Shown here one piece after another: positions 1-6,785 of a DNA stretch of 11,465 nt. A model generated the notes under the pieces. It was given only the letters and a program-made list of their open reading frames with translations. It had not been told where the DNA came from and did no database searches. The position numbers were made by a program, and so were the translations under genes. Within the stretch, counting starts at the first letter, position 1. Each line of letters begins with the position of its first letter. Source of the DNA: Streptosporangiaceae bacterium (GTDB lineage Bacteria > Actinomycetota > Actinomycetes > Streptosporangiales > Streptosporangiaceae); contig JASHQP010000788.1 of the NCBI GenBank assembly GCA_030039095.1, positions 1 through 11,465 on the forward strand. The letters are read 5' to 3'.

Positions 1-114
1 GCCCGGCTGGTCGCTGGCGAGCATCCGCCCGGCGAGCGCGCCGAGCGCGCCCACGAGCTCACCGAAGCCCGTGGGCGTGCCGCCCCTGGCGGCCCCGGCC
101 TGATCACAGCTCAA
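1..114 (-). CDS. possible 5' end of a third gene of the minus-strand operon (partial, unknown product)
   Basis: An open frame enters from the last codons of the Rieske gene and continues to the left edge without a stop (38 codons if it begins at the TTG at 114-112). An AGGTGA sequence lies just upstream of that TTG. Other possible starts are a GTG at 54-52 and an ATG at 24-22. The predicted peptide has a natural-looking composition (it includes TGFGELVGALGALAGRML), more protein-like than the other two frames, one of which stops quickly. Such overlap would mean translational coupling to the Rieske gene. Too little is visible to name a family. The amphipathic ELVGALGALAGRML stretch would suit an N-terminal helix of many enzymes, including AMP-forming ligases, but that is a guess. 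Confidence 0.35.
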   Translation of the reverse strand, partial: MSCDQAGAARGGTPTGFGELVGALGALAGRMLASDQPG

Positions 115-487
115 CGGTCACCTGGCCATCCCGCTCGTACACCGGGTACGGGCGCAGCCGGATCGAGCCGTCGATCGGGTGCGCGCCGGTCTCGACGTCG
201 TACTCGTAGCCGTGCCAGGGGCAGACGATGTGCAGCTCGGTGTCGGAGATCCGGTCCCCGAGGGTCTGCCTGTCCGGGCCGAGCACCTCGATCACGCGCC
301 CGATCAGCATCCCCTGGCAGACCGGGCCGCCCGCGTGCGCGCAGTAGTTGGAATACGCGAAGAGCTTGCCCTTGAACCGGAACACGCCGATCTCCTGCCC
401 GGCGACCTCGACCACGGTCCGCCCGCGCTCCGGGATGTCTTCGCTGCGCGCGACCACCACGGGCACGCTCTCGCCGGTTCGCGCCAT
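104..487 (-). CDS. small Rieske [2Fe-2S] protein
   Basis: A 127-residue protein with both halves of a Rieske cluster site: C49-A-H51 in NYCAHAGGPVCQG and C89-P-W-H92 in CPWHGYEYDVETG. These residues would bind a [2Fe-2S] cluster, so the likely role is one-electron transfer in the cytoplasm. There is no signal peptide or membrane segment and no catalytic oxygenase domain, so this is a stand-alone ferredoxin-like Rieske protein. The two cluster motifs are separated by 37 residues, about 20 more than in classic Rieske ferredoxins. From memory, longer spacing of this kind with a GGPVC sequence after the first His occurs in Rieske proteins encoded beside PF04909 amidohydrolases. The ATG at 487 gives a clean N-terminus. 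A GTG at 538 would add 17 unconserved, Pro/Gly-rich residues and starts 8 bp past the upstream stop. It follows the amidohydrolase in the same operon, so the two probably act together. Family is secure; partner and redox role are inferred. Confidence 0.9.
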   Translation of the reverse strand: MARTGESVPVVVARSEDIPERGRTVVEVAGQEIGVFRFKGKLFAYSNYCAHAGGPVCQGMLIGRVIEVLGPDRQTLGDRISDTELHIVCPWHGYEYDVETGAHPIDGSIRLRPYPVYERDGQVTVEL

Positions 488-545
488 AGCCGGTCCGGAC
501 CTGCCTTTCTGCCGCTCCCCGCCGGGCGGGGCTGGCACCGCCGTT

Positions 546-1751
546 CTACAGACTGAAGAGTTTCCGCGCCGTCTCGCCGAGGATGTTCCGCTTGGCCTGC
601 TCGCCGAGGAAGTCCAGGCCGAGGATCGAGCCGGGCAGGTCGAAGTCCCACTGCGGCCAGCCCGACGCGAACAGCAGCTGCGTCTCGGCGCAGATCTCCT
701 CCATGGTGGCCCGCAGCATCCGCGGACTCTGGGTCTCGAGCGGGTGGCACGTGTAGTACATCTCCCGCATGTACTCGCTCGGCAGCCGGCGCAGCAGCGG
801 CGCCTCCGAGGTCCGCTTCAACTGCCCGCTGTCGAGCCGCTGCATCAGGAACGGGACCCAGGCCAGGCCGCCGCCCATCCAGATCACCTCGAGGCTGGGA
901 AAGCGCTCGGGCATCCCGCTCATGACCCAGTTCGCCAGGTGGACCATGTTGGGATACGGGGCGGACACCGCGTCAACGGTCACGAGCTCGTCCATGGTCC
1001 GCATCCACGGCTCTTCCCACGACGGGCCGCCGTGGAAAGCCAGCGGATAGCCGGCCTCCTGGATCTTGGCGTACAGGCGCATGTGCCGGTTGTCCTGCAC
1101 CCGGTCGTAGCGAAGGCTGGTGACGAGGAAGCCGACGACGCCGGGCTTGCCGGTCATCTCGTCTATGACCCGTTCGCAGACGTCGGGCCTGCGCAGCGGC
1201 AGGTGCGGCAGGAACCTGATGCGCGGCTCGGCCGCGCAGACGCTCTCGGAGAACCACCGGTTGTAGGCGCTGGTGACCTGCGCCTCACCTGCCGGCAGCG
1301 GCGTCCGGCCCATGTTGACGAGTGTGGAAGGGAACACCACCTGGACATCGACGCCGAACGCGTCCATCGTTGCCCTGCTGACCGCGATGAGCTCGCCGGG
1401 GGAGGCGGGACCGCCGGGCTTGCCCGGCCGGTGGTGCGGGATGCGGCCGAACAGATCGTAGTTGTCATATCCGTGCAGCAATGCGTCGTTGACGTACTGG
1501 GTCATCCCCCTGGTCGACGCCTCGGTCCCGCGGTAGAGCGAGTTGTGGACCATGACGTCGTCCTCGTACCCCGTGACGACGTCGCGCCAGCAGCCGGACG
1601 GATCGTGCCAGGCGTCCACGTCGGCGACGAACCAGCCGCCGAGTTCCTGGCTGCGAGCCGCCTGGCGGGCGTGCCCGAGCATCCCGGCTGGATCCGCCGC
1701 CGGGCCGAGCGGGTATTCGAGGGTCCGGACCTGCGGATCAACTGCCACCAC
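546..1751 (-). CDS. amidohydrolase-superfamily (PF04909, ACMSD-like) protein with an altered metal site
   Basis: A 401-residue protein with the overall plan of the amidohydrolase_2/ACMSD-like TIM barrels (metal-dependent decarboxylases and hydrolases). Recognisable parts are an N-terminal barrel strand ending in DVDAWHDP (D44-P51), a mid-barrel LAFHGGP with H240, MVHLANW with H271 followed by MPERFPSLEVIWMGGGLAW, and the C-terminal FASGWPQWDFDLP block. Relatives usually read D-x-H at the first site and S-D-x-P-H-W-D at the last. Here the first reads D46-A-W48 and the last S363-G364-W365-P366-Q367, so an N-terminal His, the catalytic/metal Asp and the nearby His all appear replaced, although the surrounding sequence is kept. 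The protein may bind metal differently, be a non-catalytic partner, or use another chemistry. Start: GTG at 1751 or the adjacent GTG at 1748; GAGG lies just upstream and suits 1748 slightly better. It is first in the minus-strand operon, 58 bp before the chosen Rieske start. Fold assignment is firm; substrate unknown. Confidence 0.88.
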   Translation of the reverse strand: MVAVDPQVRTLEYPLGPAADPAGMLGHARQAARSQELGGWFVADVDAWHDPSGCWRDVVTGYEDDVMVHNSLYRGTEASTRGMTQYVNDALLHGYDNYDLFGRIPHHRPGKPGGPASPGELIAVSRATMDAFGVDVQVVFPSTLVNMGRTPLPAGEAQVTSAYNRWFSESVCAAEPRIRFLPHLPLRRPDVCERVIDEMTGKPGVVGFLVTSLRYDRVQDNRHMRLYAKIQEAGYPLAFHGGPSWEEPWMRTMDELVTVDAVSAPYPNMVHLANWVMSGMPERFPSLEVIWMGGGLAWVPFLMQRLDSGQLKRTSEAPLLRRLPSEYMREMYYTCHPLETQSPRMLRATMEEICAETQLLFASGWPQWDFDLPGSILGLDFLGEQAKRNILGETARKLFSL

Positions 1752-1796
1752 TCACCTCGTCCCGCAGGCCGCGCAATGCCCCTGGCTTCTTATGTC

Positions 1797-1825
1797 ACAA
1801 TATCCGTCTGCTGATACACAGTCAA
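1797..1825 (-). promoter_or_regulatory. promoter of the amidohydrolase-Rieske operon
   Basis: On the minus strand, TTGACT (1825-1820) is followed after exactly 17 bp by TATTGT (1802-1797). This is a near-consensus sigma70/HrdB-type -35/-10 pair in an AT-richer stretch of otherwise GC-rich DNA. The predicted start near 1790 leaves a leader of about 40 nt before the GTG at 1751, with GAGG in ribosome-binding position. The spacer is occupied by the 1802-1821 copy of the repeated operator-like sequence. Confidence 0.6.
1802..1821 (+). promoter_or_regulatory. operator-like site, copy A (inverted relative to copy B)
   Basis: The sequence ATCCGTCTGCTGATACACAG matches, at 15 of 20 positions by my alignment, the reverse complement of 1858-1877. 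It fills the space between the -10 and -35 of the minus-strand promoter, where a bound repressor would block RNA polymerase. The repressor is not identifiable; no regulator gene adjoins this region in the window. A separate exact 7-bp inverted repeat, ACACAGT at 1816-1822 and ACTGTGT at 1845-1851, also starts here. Confidence 0.4.
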
Positions 1826-1857
1826 CGCTGGTGAACCCTGGCAAACTGTGTTACCAA

Positions 1858-1877
1858 CTATGTATTGTCAGACGTAT
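1858..1877 (-). promoter_or_regulatory. operator-like site, copy B
   Basis: Read on the minus strand this is ATACGTCTGACAATACATAG, which shares CGTCTG, ATACA and AG with copy A in the same register. On the plus strand it contains TTGTCAGAC, a palindromic GTC-A-GAC core resembling GntR/FadR-type sites (TNGTNNNACNA, imperfect here). It covers the -35 hexamer of the plus-strand promoter. Copies A and B are separated by 36 bp and point in opposite directions, as expected for coordinated control of divergent operons. Confidence 0.4.
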
Positions 1878-1892
1878 GGCCATGTCTATAAC
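1865..1892 (+). promoter_or_regulatory. candidate promoter of the methyltransferase-ligase-ALDH-HCHL operon
   Basis: TTGTCA (1865-1870) and TATAAC (1887-1892) with a 16-bp spacer form a plausible sigma70-type promoter. The predicted start near 1899 would leave only about a dozen leader bases before the ATG at 1911, so either the leader is very short or the real start lies upstream. The -35 is covered by copy B of the repeated operator-like sequence. Confidence 0.45.
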
Positions 1893-1910
1893 CATGGGGG
1901 TCGCACGGTG

Positions 1911-3029
1911 ATGGCGCTTCGAGACACCCCTCCATTCCGCGCGGACCACGTGGGCAGCCTGCTGCGGCCGGCCTTCCTGCTCGAGGCGCGTGCGGCCTTT
2001 GCCGGTGGCCGCATCCCCGCCGAGGACCTGCGCGCGGCCGAGGACGAGGCCGTGGCCGAGGCCGTACGGCTGCAGGAAGACGCCGGCCTGCGCTCGGCGA
2101 CCGACGGCGAGTTCCGCCGGGAGTCGTGGAACATGGACTTCCTGTTCGCCCTGGACGGAGTCGAGAAGGACACCGTCTCCCGGACCGCGCAGTTCCGGAA
2201 CGCTCGTGGCGCGGTGGCGGTGGAGCGGCCGGCCCTCCAGATCACCGGGAAGATAGGCGTCTCCGGGACGATTTTCGGCGACCACTTCCGCTTCCTGCGG
2301 CAGACCGTAACCAGCGCGACACCCAAGATCTCCATCCCCTCCCCGAACATGCTGGCACGGCAGCGGGACCAAGATGGCACGAGCCTTGGCCCATACAGTT
2401 CGGCGGCGCAGCTGTGGGCCGACATGGCGGCGGCCTATCAAGCCCAGATAGCGGGCCTGGCCGACATGGGCTGCACCTACCTGCAGCTCGACGACACCAG
2501 CTTCGCTAACCTCCTGGACCCGGGCCTGCGCGAGCGTTTGACGGCCTCCGGCGCCGATCTCGGCACCGAACTGCGGCAGCGGATCGACCGGATCAACGCG
2601 GCGCTGGCCGGCCGCCCGGCAGGCATGACCGTCACCACGCACATTTGCCGGGGAAACTACCGCTCCCGGTGGGCCGCCGAGGGAGGCTACGAGGCCATCG
2701 CCGAGTTGCTGTTCAACGCGCTCGAGGTCGACGGGTTCTTCCTCGAATACGACGACGAGCGGTCCGGCGGCTTCGAGCCGCTGCGTCACGTTCCGGCCGG
2801 CAAACTCGTGGTGCTCGGGCTGGTGACGACGAAGCGGCCGGAACTGGAGCAGCCTTCGACGCTGAAGCGCCGCGTCGACGAGGCGAGCCGCTACATCGAC
2901 CCAGATCAGCTGTGCATCTCGCCGCAGTGCGGCTTCTCGTCCACTATCGAAGGAAACGAGCTGACGACCGGCGATGAACGGGCAAAGCTGGCGTTGATCG
3001 TCGAGACGGCGGACGCGCTGTGGGGGTAG
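1911..3029 (+). CDS. cobalamin-independent methionine synthase (MetE C-terminal)-like zinc methyltransferase
   Basis: A 372-residue single-domain relative of the catalytic C-terminal barrel of MetE. The family transfers methyl (or alkyl) groups to or from thiols using a zinc-bound thiolate. Conserved blocks: HVGSLLRP near the N-terminus, ATDGEFRR, CTYLQLDDTS, and the full zinc-ligand set H244 and C246 (THICRGNYR), E279 (FFLEYDDE) and C340 (ISPQCGFSS). The E-to-C spacing of 61 matches E. coli MetE as I recall it. It lacks the N-terminal MetE domain, as do the short MetE-like proteins found widely in bacteria, several of which act on substrates other than homocysteine. The ATG at 1911 starts just before the conserved sequence; an in-frame GTG at 1908 and longer extensions upstream would run into the promoter. 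GGGGG at 1896-1900 is the only ribosome-site candidate. It is first gene of the catabolic operon, so a role in methyl removal from the substrate, or in methyl disposal, is plausible but unproven. Confidence 0.88.
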   Translation: MALRDTPPFRADHVGSLLRPAFLLEARAAFAGGRIPAEDLRAAEDEAVAEAVRLQEDAGLRSATDGEFRRESWNMDFLFALDGVEKDTVSRTAQFRNARGAVAVERPALQITGKIGVSGTIFGDHFRFLRQTVTSATPKISIPSPNMLARQRDQDGTSLGPYSSAAQLWADMAAAYQAQIAGLADMGCTYLQLDDTSFANLLDPGLRERLTASGADLGTELRQRIDRINAALAGRPAGMTVTTHICRGNYRSRWAAEGGYEAIAELLFNALEVDGFFLEYDDERSGGFEPLRHVPAGKLVVLGLVTTKRPELEQPSTLKRRVDEASRYIDPDQLCISPQCGFSSTIEGNELTTGDERAKLALIVETADALWG

Positions 3030-3050
3030 CCCAGCCGGGCGGACCAGCCC

Positions 3051-3086
3051 GGAGGGGCGAGCGGAGGGGCGAGCGGAGGGCGGGCC
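3051..3086 (+). repeat. 12-bp tandem repeat in the intergenic gap
   Basis: Two exact copies of GGAGGGGCGAGC (3051-3062 and 3063-3074) are followed by a degenerate third, GGAGGGCGGGCC (3075-3086). The array lies between the MetE-like stop (3029) and the acyl-CoA synthetase ATG (3107). Each unit carries a purine-rich GGAGGGG like a ribosome-binding site, but 20 or more bases from the start codon. It is preceded by a small hairpin, CCGGGC/GCCCGG at 3035-3052, without a T-run. Copy number could vary by slippage. Confidence 0.7.
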
Positions 3087-3106
3087 AGGCGGTGCCAGGA
3101 CGTGTG

Positions 3107-5284
3107 ATGCCCGCAGGTAGCGAGCACAGGGTCGAGATGGTGCGACGCCTCCTGCACCCCGCGAGCATCGCGATCGTCGGCGCGAGCTCGCGCGCCGGGG
3201 GCTGGTCCGGTGAGGTGTTCCGGAATCTGCAGCGGTCCGGGTATCCGGGCCCGGTCTACCTGCTGAACCCGCGGCGCTCGCAACTCTGGGACGTGCCCTG
3301 CTACCCCGACTTCGCCGCGCTGCCCGCTCCCCCCGACCATCTCGTGGTCGCCGTGCCGTCGGAGCAGGTCACGGCCGTGCTCGCGGAGGGGGCCGCCGCC
3401 GGGGCGCGCAGCGCGACCGTGTACGCGGGCGGCTTCGGCGAGGGCGGCGACAGCGACGGAGCCGACCTGGCCCGCCGGCTCCGGGCGGCGATCGAGCAGA
3501 CCGGCCTGGCGGTCTCCGGGCCGAACTGCATGGGCAACCTGAGCGTTCCCGCCCGCATGGTCACGCTGACCGCGCCGCAGCCCGCGGTCGGCGGCGACGG
3601 GCACGTCGCGATCATGGGCCAGAGCGGCGGGGTCGTGCTGTACCTGAACAAGGCGCTGCAGCACCGCGGAGTGCCCGTGCAGTACGCCGTGACCAGCGGC
3701 AACGAGGCCGGGCTGACGATGGCCGACTACATCGCCTACTGCGCGGCCGACCCTCAGATCCGCGTGGTGGCCGCGTTCATCGAGTCGGTGCGCGATCCGC
3801 AGGCGTTCTTCGCGGCGTGCGAGCAGGCGGCCACTTCGGGCACGGCAGTCGTCGCGCTGAAGATCGGTGGCTCCGACGAGGGGCGGCAGGCGGCGCTGGC
3901 GCACACCGGCGCGCTGGCCGGCTCGCTGCAGGCGTTCGACGCCGTGTGCGACGACCTCGGGGTGATCCGGGTCGACAACATCGACGAGATCGTGGAGGCC
4001 GTCGAGTTCTTCGCGCACGCGCAGGTTCCGGCCCGGGGCGGCATCGGCTGCATCGTCCACTCGGGCGGGCTGCGCGGCCTTCTCCTCGAGAGCGCCGCCC
4101 GGCTGGGGATCTCGTTCCCCCCGCTGACGCCGGGCTCGGTCGAGCGGCTGAACGAGCTCCTGCCGGTCGGCAGCTTCGTGGGGAATCCGCTGGACAGCGG
4201 CTTCGGCGGGCTGTCCTCGCGCGAGATCTACTTCGAGTGCATCGGCATCCTGCTCGCCGACCCGAACATCGGCGCGCTGCTGGCCCAGGAGGGCGCGCCC
4301 AAGGCGGCCGGGGAGGCACGCGAGGAGGCCTACATCCGGGGCCTGAACGACGTCGCCGCGCGGGAGCAGCGCAAGCCGATCGCCTGCTTCACGATGGTCT
4401 CCGACGGCCTGACCTCCTACGGCCGGGACGTGCGCCTGCAGGCCCGGAACCTCCCGATGCTCCAGGAGGTCGACAAGACGCTCAAAACCGTCCAGCGGGC
4501 CATCCGGCACACGGAGCGAAACGAGGCACGACGCTGCCGATTCGCTCAGGCCGGGCAGCGGCCCGAACGGCCCGGCCGGCCGGCGCCGCTGCTGCCCGAG
4601 GCCGACACGCTCCGGGCGGGGACGGTCGCGGCGCTCGACGAGGTCCGGTCGAAGGAACTGCTGCGCTGGTACGGACTTCCCTTGCTTCCCGAGGCGTTCG
4701 CCGCCGGGCCGGACGAGGCGGCCGCGGCGGCCGAGCGGATCGGCTGGCCGGTGGTGCTGAAGGGCGTCGCTGGCTCGGTCACGCACAAATCCGACCTCGG
4801 GCTGGTCATGCTGAACCTCGCGGTGGCCGACGACGTCGCGGCCGCGGCCGAGCAGCTCGCACAGCGGGCGCAGGCTGCTGGCGTCCAGCTCGACGGGCTG
4901 CTGGTGGCGAAGCAGGGGCCACCGGGGCTCGAGGTGGTGATCGGAGCCAGACGCGACCCCGAGGTCGGCCCGGTCGTGATGTTCGGCGCGGGTGGCGTGC
5001 TGCTCGAGCTGTACGGCGACGTCGCGTTCGCCCGGGCCGGGCTGTCGGCCGAGGAGGCCGCCGAGCTGATCGGCCGGACCCGGGTCGGCCAGGTGCTCGC
5101 CGGCTACCGTGGTGGCCCCCGCTACGACGCCGGCGCTGTCGCGCGGGCCATCGTCGCGGTCAGCGATCTCATCGGCGCGGTCGGCGCGATCGAGGAGATC
5201 GACGTGAACCCGTACCTTGTGCTGGAGGAAGGCCGCGGCGGCTTCGCGCTCGACGGCCTGGTCACCATCGGCGGGAGGAAGTAG
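3107..5284 (+). CDS. acyl-CoA synthetase, ADP(NDP)-forming, fused alpha-beta type
   Basis: A 725-residue ligase of the acetate-CoA ligase (ADP-forming) superfamily: carboxylate + CoA + ATP to acyl-CoA + ADP + Pi, cytoplasmic. Domain order: CoA-binding Rossmann domain (about 15-140, IAIVGASSRAGG from residue 21), two succinyl-CoA-synthetase-like domains (about 160-460, with HVAIMGQSGGVV and TSGNEAG), a basic Pro/Arg-rich linker (about 465-505), and an ATP-grasp domain (about 510-725, with VVLKG at K552, THKSDLG at H560, and EIDVNPYLV near the end). The phospho-acceptor His is H266 in LAHTGALAGS. The start at ATG 3107 has AGGA six bases upstream; a longer GTG start at 3020 would add 29 Arg/Gly-rich residues encoded by the tandem repeat. 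FerA of Sphingobium SYK-6, a feruloyl-CoA synthetase, belongs to this NDP-forming family, so activation of a cinnamate-type acid fits the HCHL homologue two genes downstream. Class is secure; substrate is inferred. Confidence 0.92.
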   Translation: MPAGSEHRVEMVRRLLHPASIAIVGASSRAGGWSGEVFRNLQRSGYPGPVYLLNPRRSQLWDVPCYPDFAALPAPPDHLVVAVPSEQVTAVLAEGAAAGARSATVYAGGFGEGGDSDGADLARRLRAAIEQTGLAVSGPNCMGNLSVPARMVTLTAPQPAVGGDGHVAIMGQSGGVVLYLNKALQHRGVPVQYAVTSGNEAGLTMADYIAYCAADPQIRVVAAFIESVRDPQAFFAACEQAATSGTAVVALKIGGSDEGRQAALAHTGALAGSLQAFDAVCDDLGVIRVDNIDEIVEAVEFFAHAQVPARGGIGCIVHSGGLRGLLLESAARLGISFPPLTPGSVERLNELLPVGSFVGNPLDSGFGGLSSREIYFECIGILLADPNIGALLAQEGAPKAAGEAREEAYIRGLNDVAAREQRKPIACFTMVSDGLTSYGRDVRLQARNLPMLQEVDKTLKTVQRAIRHTERNEARRCRFAQAGQRPERPGRPAPLLPEADTLRAGTVAALDEVRSKELLRWYGLPLLPEAFAAGPDEAAAAAERIGWPVVLKGVAGSVTHKSDLGLVMLNLAVADDVAAAAEQLAQRAQAAGVQLDGLLVAKQGPPGLEVVIGARRDPEVGPVVMFGAGGVLLELYGDVAFARAGLSAEEAAELIGRTRVGQVLAGYRGGPRYDAGAVARAIVAVSDLIGAVGAIEEIDVNPYLVLEEGRGGFALDGLVTIGGRK

Positions 5285-5288
5285 CGCG

Positions 5289-6746
5289 ATGCCAGAGGGC
5301 TGGCGGGCCGGCACGTACCGGATGCTCATCGGCGGGCAGCTCACCGAGGCTGCCAGCGGCGGTCAGGCCATCGTGATCGATCCCGCGACCGAGGAAGAAC
5401 TCGCCCGGGTCCCCGATGCGGGCAAACCGGACGCGGCGGCGGCCGTCGACGCGGCCTCGGCCGCGTTCCCAAAGTGGCGCGCCACCCCCGCACCGGATCG
5501 GGCCGCCGCGTGCACCCGGCTGGCCGACCTGGTGATGGACAGCCAGTCCGAGCTCGGCGAGCTCGAGTCGCGTGACACCGGCAACTGCATCGCGCCCATG
5601 ACGGGCGACATCGCTGCCGGTGCCCGCACGCTGCGCTATTTTGCCGGGCTCGCGCCCGAGCTCAAGGGAATGAGCGTTCCCGCGTCGGACTGGGGCCTGC
5701 ACTTTACGGTGCGTGAACCCTACGGTGTCGTCGTCGGCATCGCCGCGTTCAATCACCCGTTCCTGTTCGCAGCCGCCAAGATCGCGGCGCCGCTCGTCGC
5801 CGGTAACACCGTCGTGCTCAAGCCGCCGCCCCAGGCACCGCTCACCAGCCTGGCGCTGGCCGAGATCGCCTCGAGCGTCTTTCCGCCCGGTGTGCTGAAC
5901 ATCGTCACCGGCGAGGGCGCCGAACTCGGCGAGGCGCTGGTCGCCGACCGGCGGGTCAGCCGGATCTCCCTGACCGGCAGCGTGCCCACGGGCAAGGCAG
6001 TGATGCGCGCGGCCGCTGACCGGCTCGCCGACGTGACGCTGGAACTCGGCGGCAAGAACCCGCTGCTCGTCTTCCCGGATGCCGACCCCGAGAAGGCGGC
6101 ACGCGGCGCGATCCGCGCGATGAACTTCGCGTGGCAGGGCCAGTCCTGCGGCTCCACGAGCCGCGTCCTGGTCCACGAGTCCCTCCGCGACGCGTTCTGC
6201 GATCACGTGACGCGCCTGCTGGCCAGCATGCGCGTCGGCTCCCCGCAGGATCCCCGCACCCAGATCGGCGCGCTGATCTCGCGGATCCAGTACGACCGTG
6301 TGCTCGGCTACATCGCCATCGGCCAGGAAGAGGGCGCCCGCCTGCTGACCGGTGGCCGGCGGCCGCCCGGCCTGGAGAAGGGCTTCTACATCGAGCCAAC
6401 CGTCTTCGACGGGGTGACCGAGGACATGCGGATCTTCCGCGAGGAAATCTTCGGCCCCGTGATGGCCGTCACGGCGTGGGACGACGAGGACGACGCCGTC
6501 CGGCTCGCGAACGCCGTCGACTATGGGCTGACCGCGAATCTGTACACCAACGACCTCCCCACCGTGCTTCGGGTGATGCCGCGCCTCGAAGCCGGCTTCG
6601 TGTGGGTAAACGGCCTCGGCGAGCACTTCCTTGGCCTGCCGTTCGGTGGCGTGAAACACAGCGGGCTGGGCCGCGAGGAGAGCCTCGAGCAGCTGCTGTC
6701 GTTCACGCAATCCAAGAGCGTCAGCCTGCTGACGCTGAACCCGTGA
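5289..6746 (+). CDS. NAD(P)-dependent aldehyde dehydrogenase, candidate aromatic-aldehyde dehydrogenase
   Basis: A 485-residue ALDH-superfamily enzyme that oxidises an aldehyde to its carboxylic acid with NAD(P)+. Key features are N155 in AFNHPF (oxyanion hole), VVLKPPP, the nucleotide-binding SLTGSVPTGKAV, the general base E252 in LELGGKNP, the nucleophile C287 in GQSCGSTSR, and EEIFGPV. All catalytic residues are present and the length is normal. The ATG at 5289 is 4 bp after the ligase stop, and GGGAGGAAG overlapping that stop serves as ribosome-binding site, so the two are translationally linked. Between a CoA ligase and an HCHL homologue, the gene occupies the place of vanillin dehydrogenase (vdh) in ferulate operons. 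The natural role is therefore probably to oxidise the aldehyde released by the downstream lyase. The exact aldehyde cannot be read from sequence, and betaine-aldehyde or semialdehyde dehydrogenases have similar motifs. Confidence 0.93.
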   Translation: MPEGWRAGTYRMLIGGQLTEAASGGQAIVIDPATEEELARVPDAGKPDAAAAVDAASAAFPKWRATPAPDRAAACTRLADLVMDSQSELGELESRDTGNCIAPMTGDIAAGARTLRYFAGLAPELKGMSVPASDWGLHFTVREPYGVVVGIAAFNHPFLFAAAKIAAPLVAGNTVVLKPPPQAPLTSLALAEIASSVFPPGVLNIVTGEGAELGEALVADRRVSRISLTGSVPTGKAVMRAAADRLADVTLELGGKNPLLVFPDADPEKAARGAIRAMNFAWQGQSCGSTSRVLVHESLRDAFCDHVTRLLASMRVGSPQDPRTQIGALISRIQYDRVLGYIAIGQEEGARLLTGGRRPPGLEKGFYIEPTVFDGVTEDMRIFREEIFGPVMAVTAWDDEDDAVRLANAVDYGLTANLYTNDLPTVLRVMPRLEAGFVWVNGLGEHFLGLPFGGVKHSGLGREESLEQLLSFTQSKSVSLLTLNP

Positions 6747-6785
6747 AAAGGCGCCGGGCGGCGGAAACGATCTAAGGGGCAAGCC

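Noticed and set aside
348..1814. Plus-strand open frame opposite the amidohydrolase and Rieske genes
   Set aside because: Low-complexity Arg/His/Pro-rich translation without motifs. The opposite strand has clear family features, a promoter and ribosome sites.
3035..3052. Hairpin CCGGGC-6 nt-GCCCGG after the MetE-like stop, considered as a terminator
   Set aside because: The stem is only 6 bp, there is no T-run, and the next gene is in the same direction and apparently in the same operon. It could at most attenuate.
2906..5344. Very long open frame on the minus strand opposite the CoA ligase gene
   Set aside because: Its translation is rich in Arg, Gly, His and Asp with no recognisable domain, and the plus strand encodes a full-length, motif-complete ligase. 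It is a product of GC-biased codon use.
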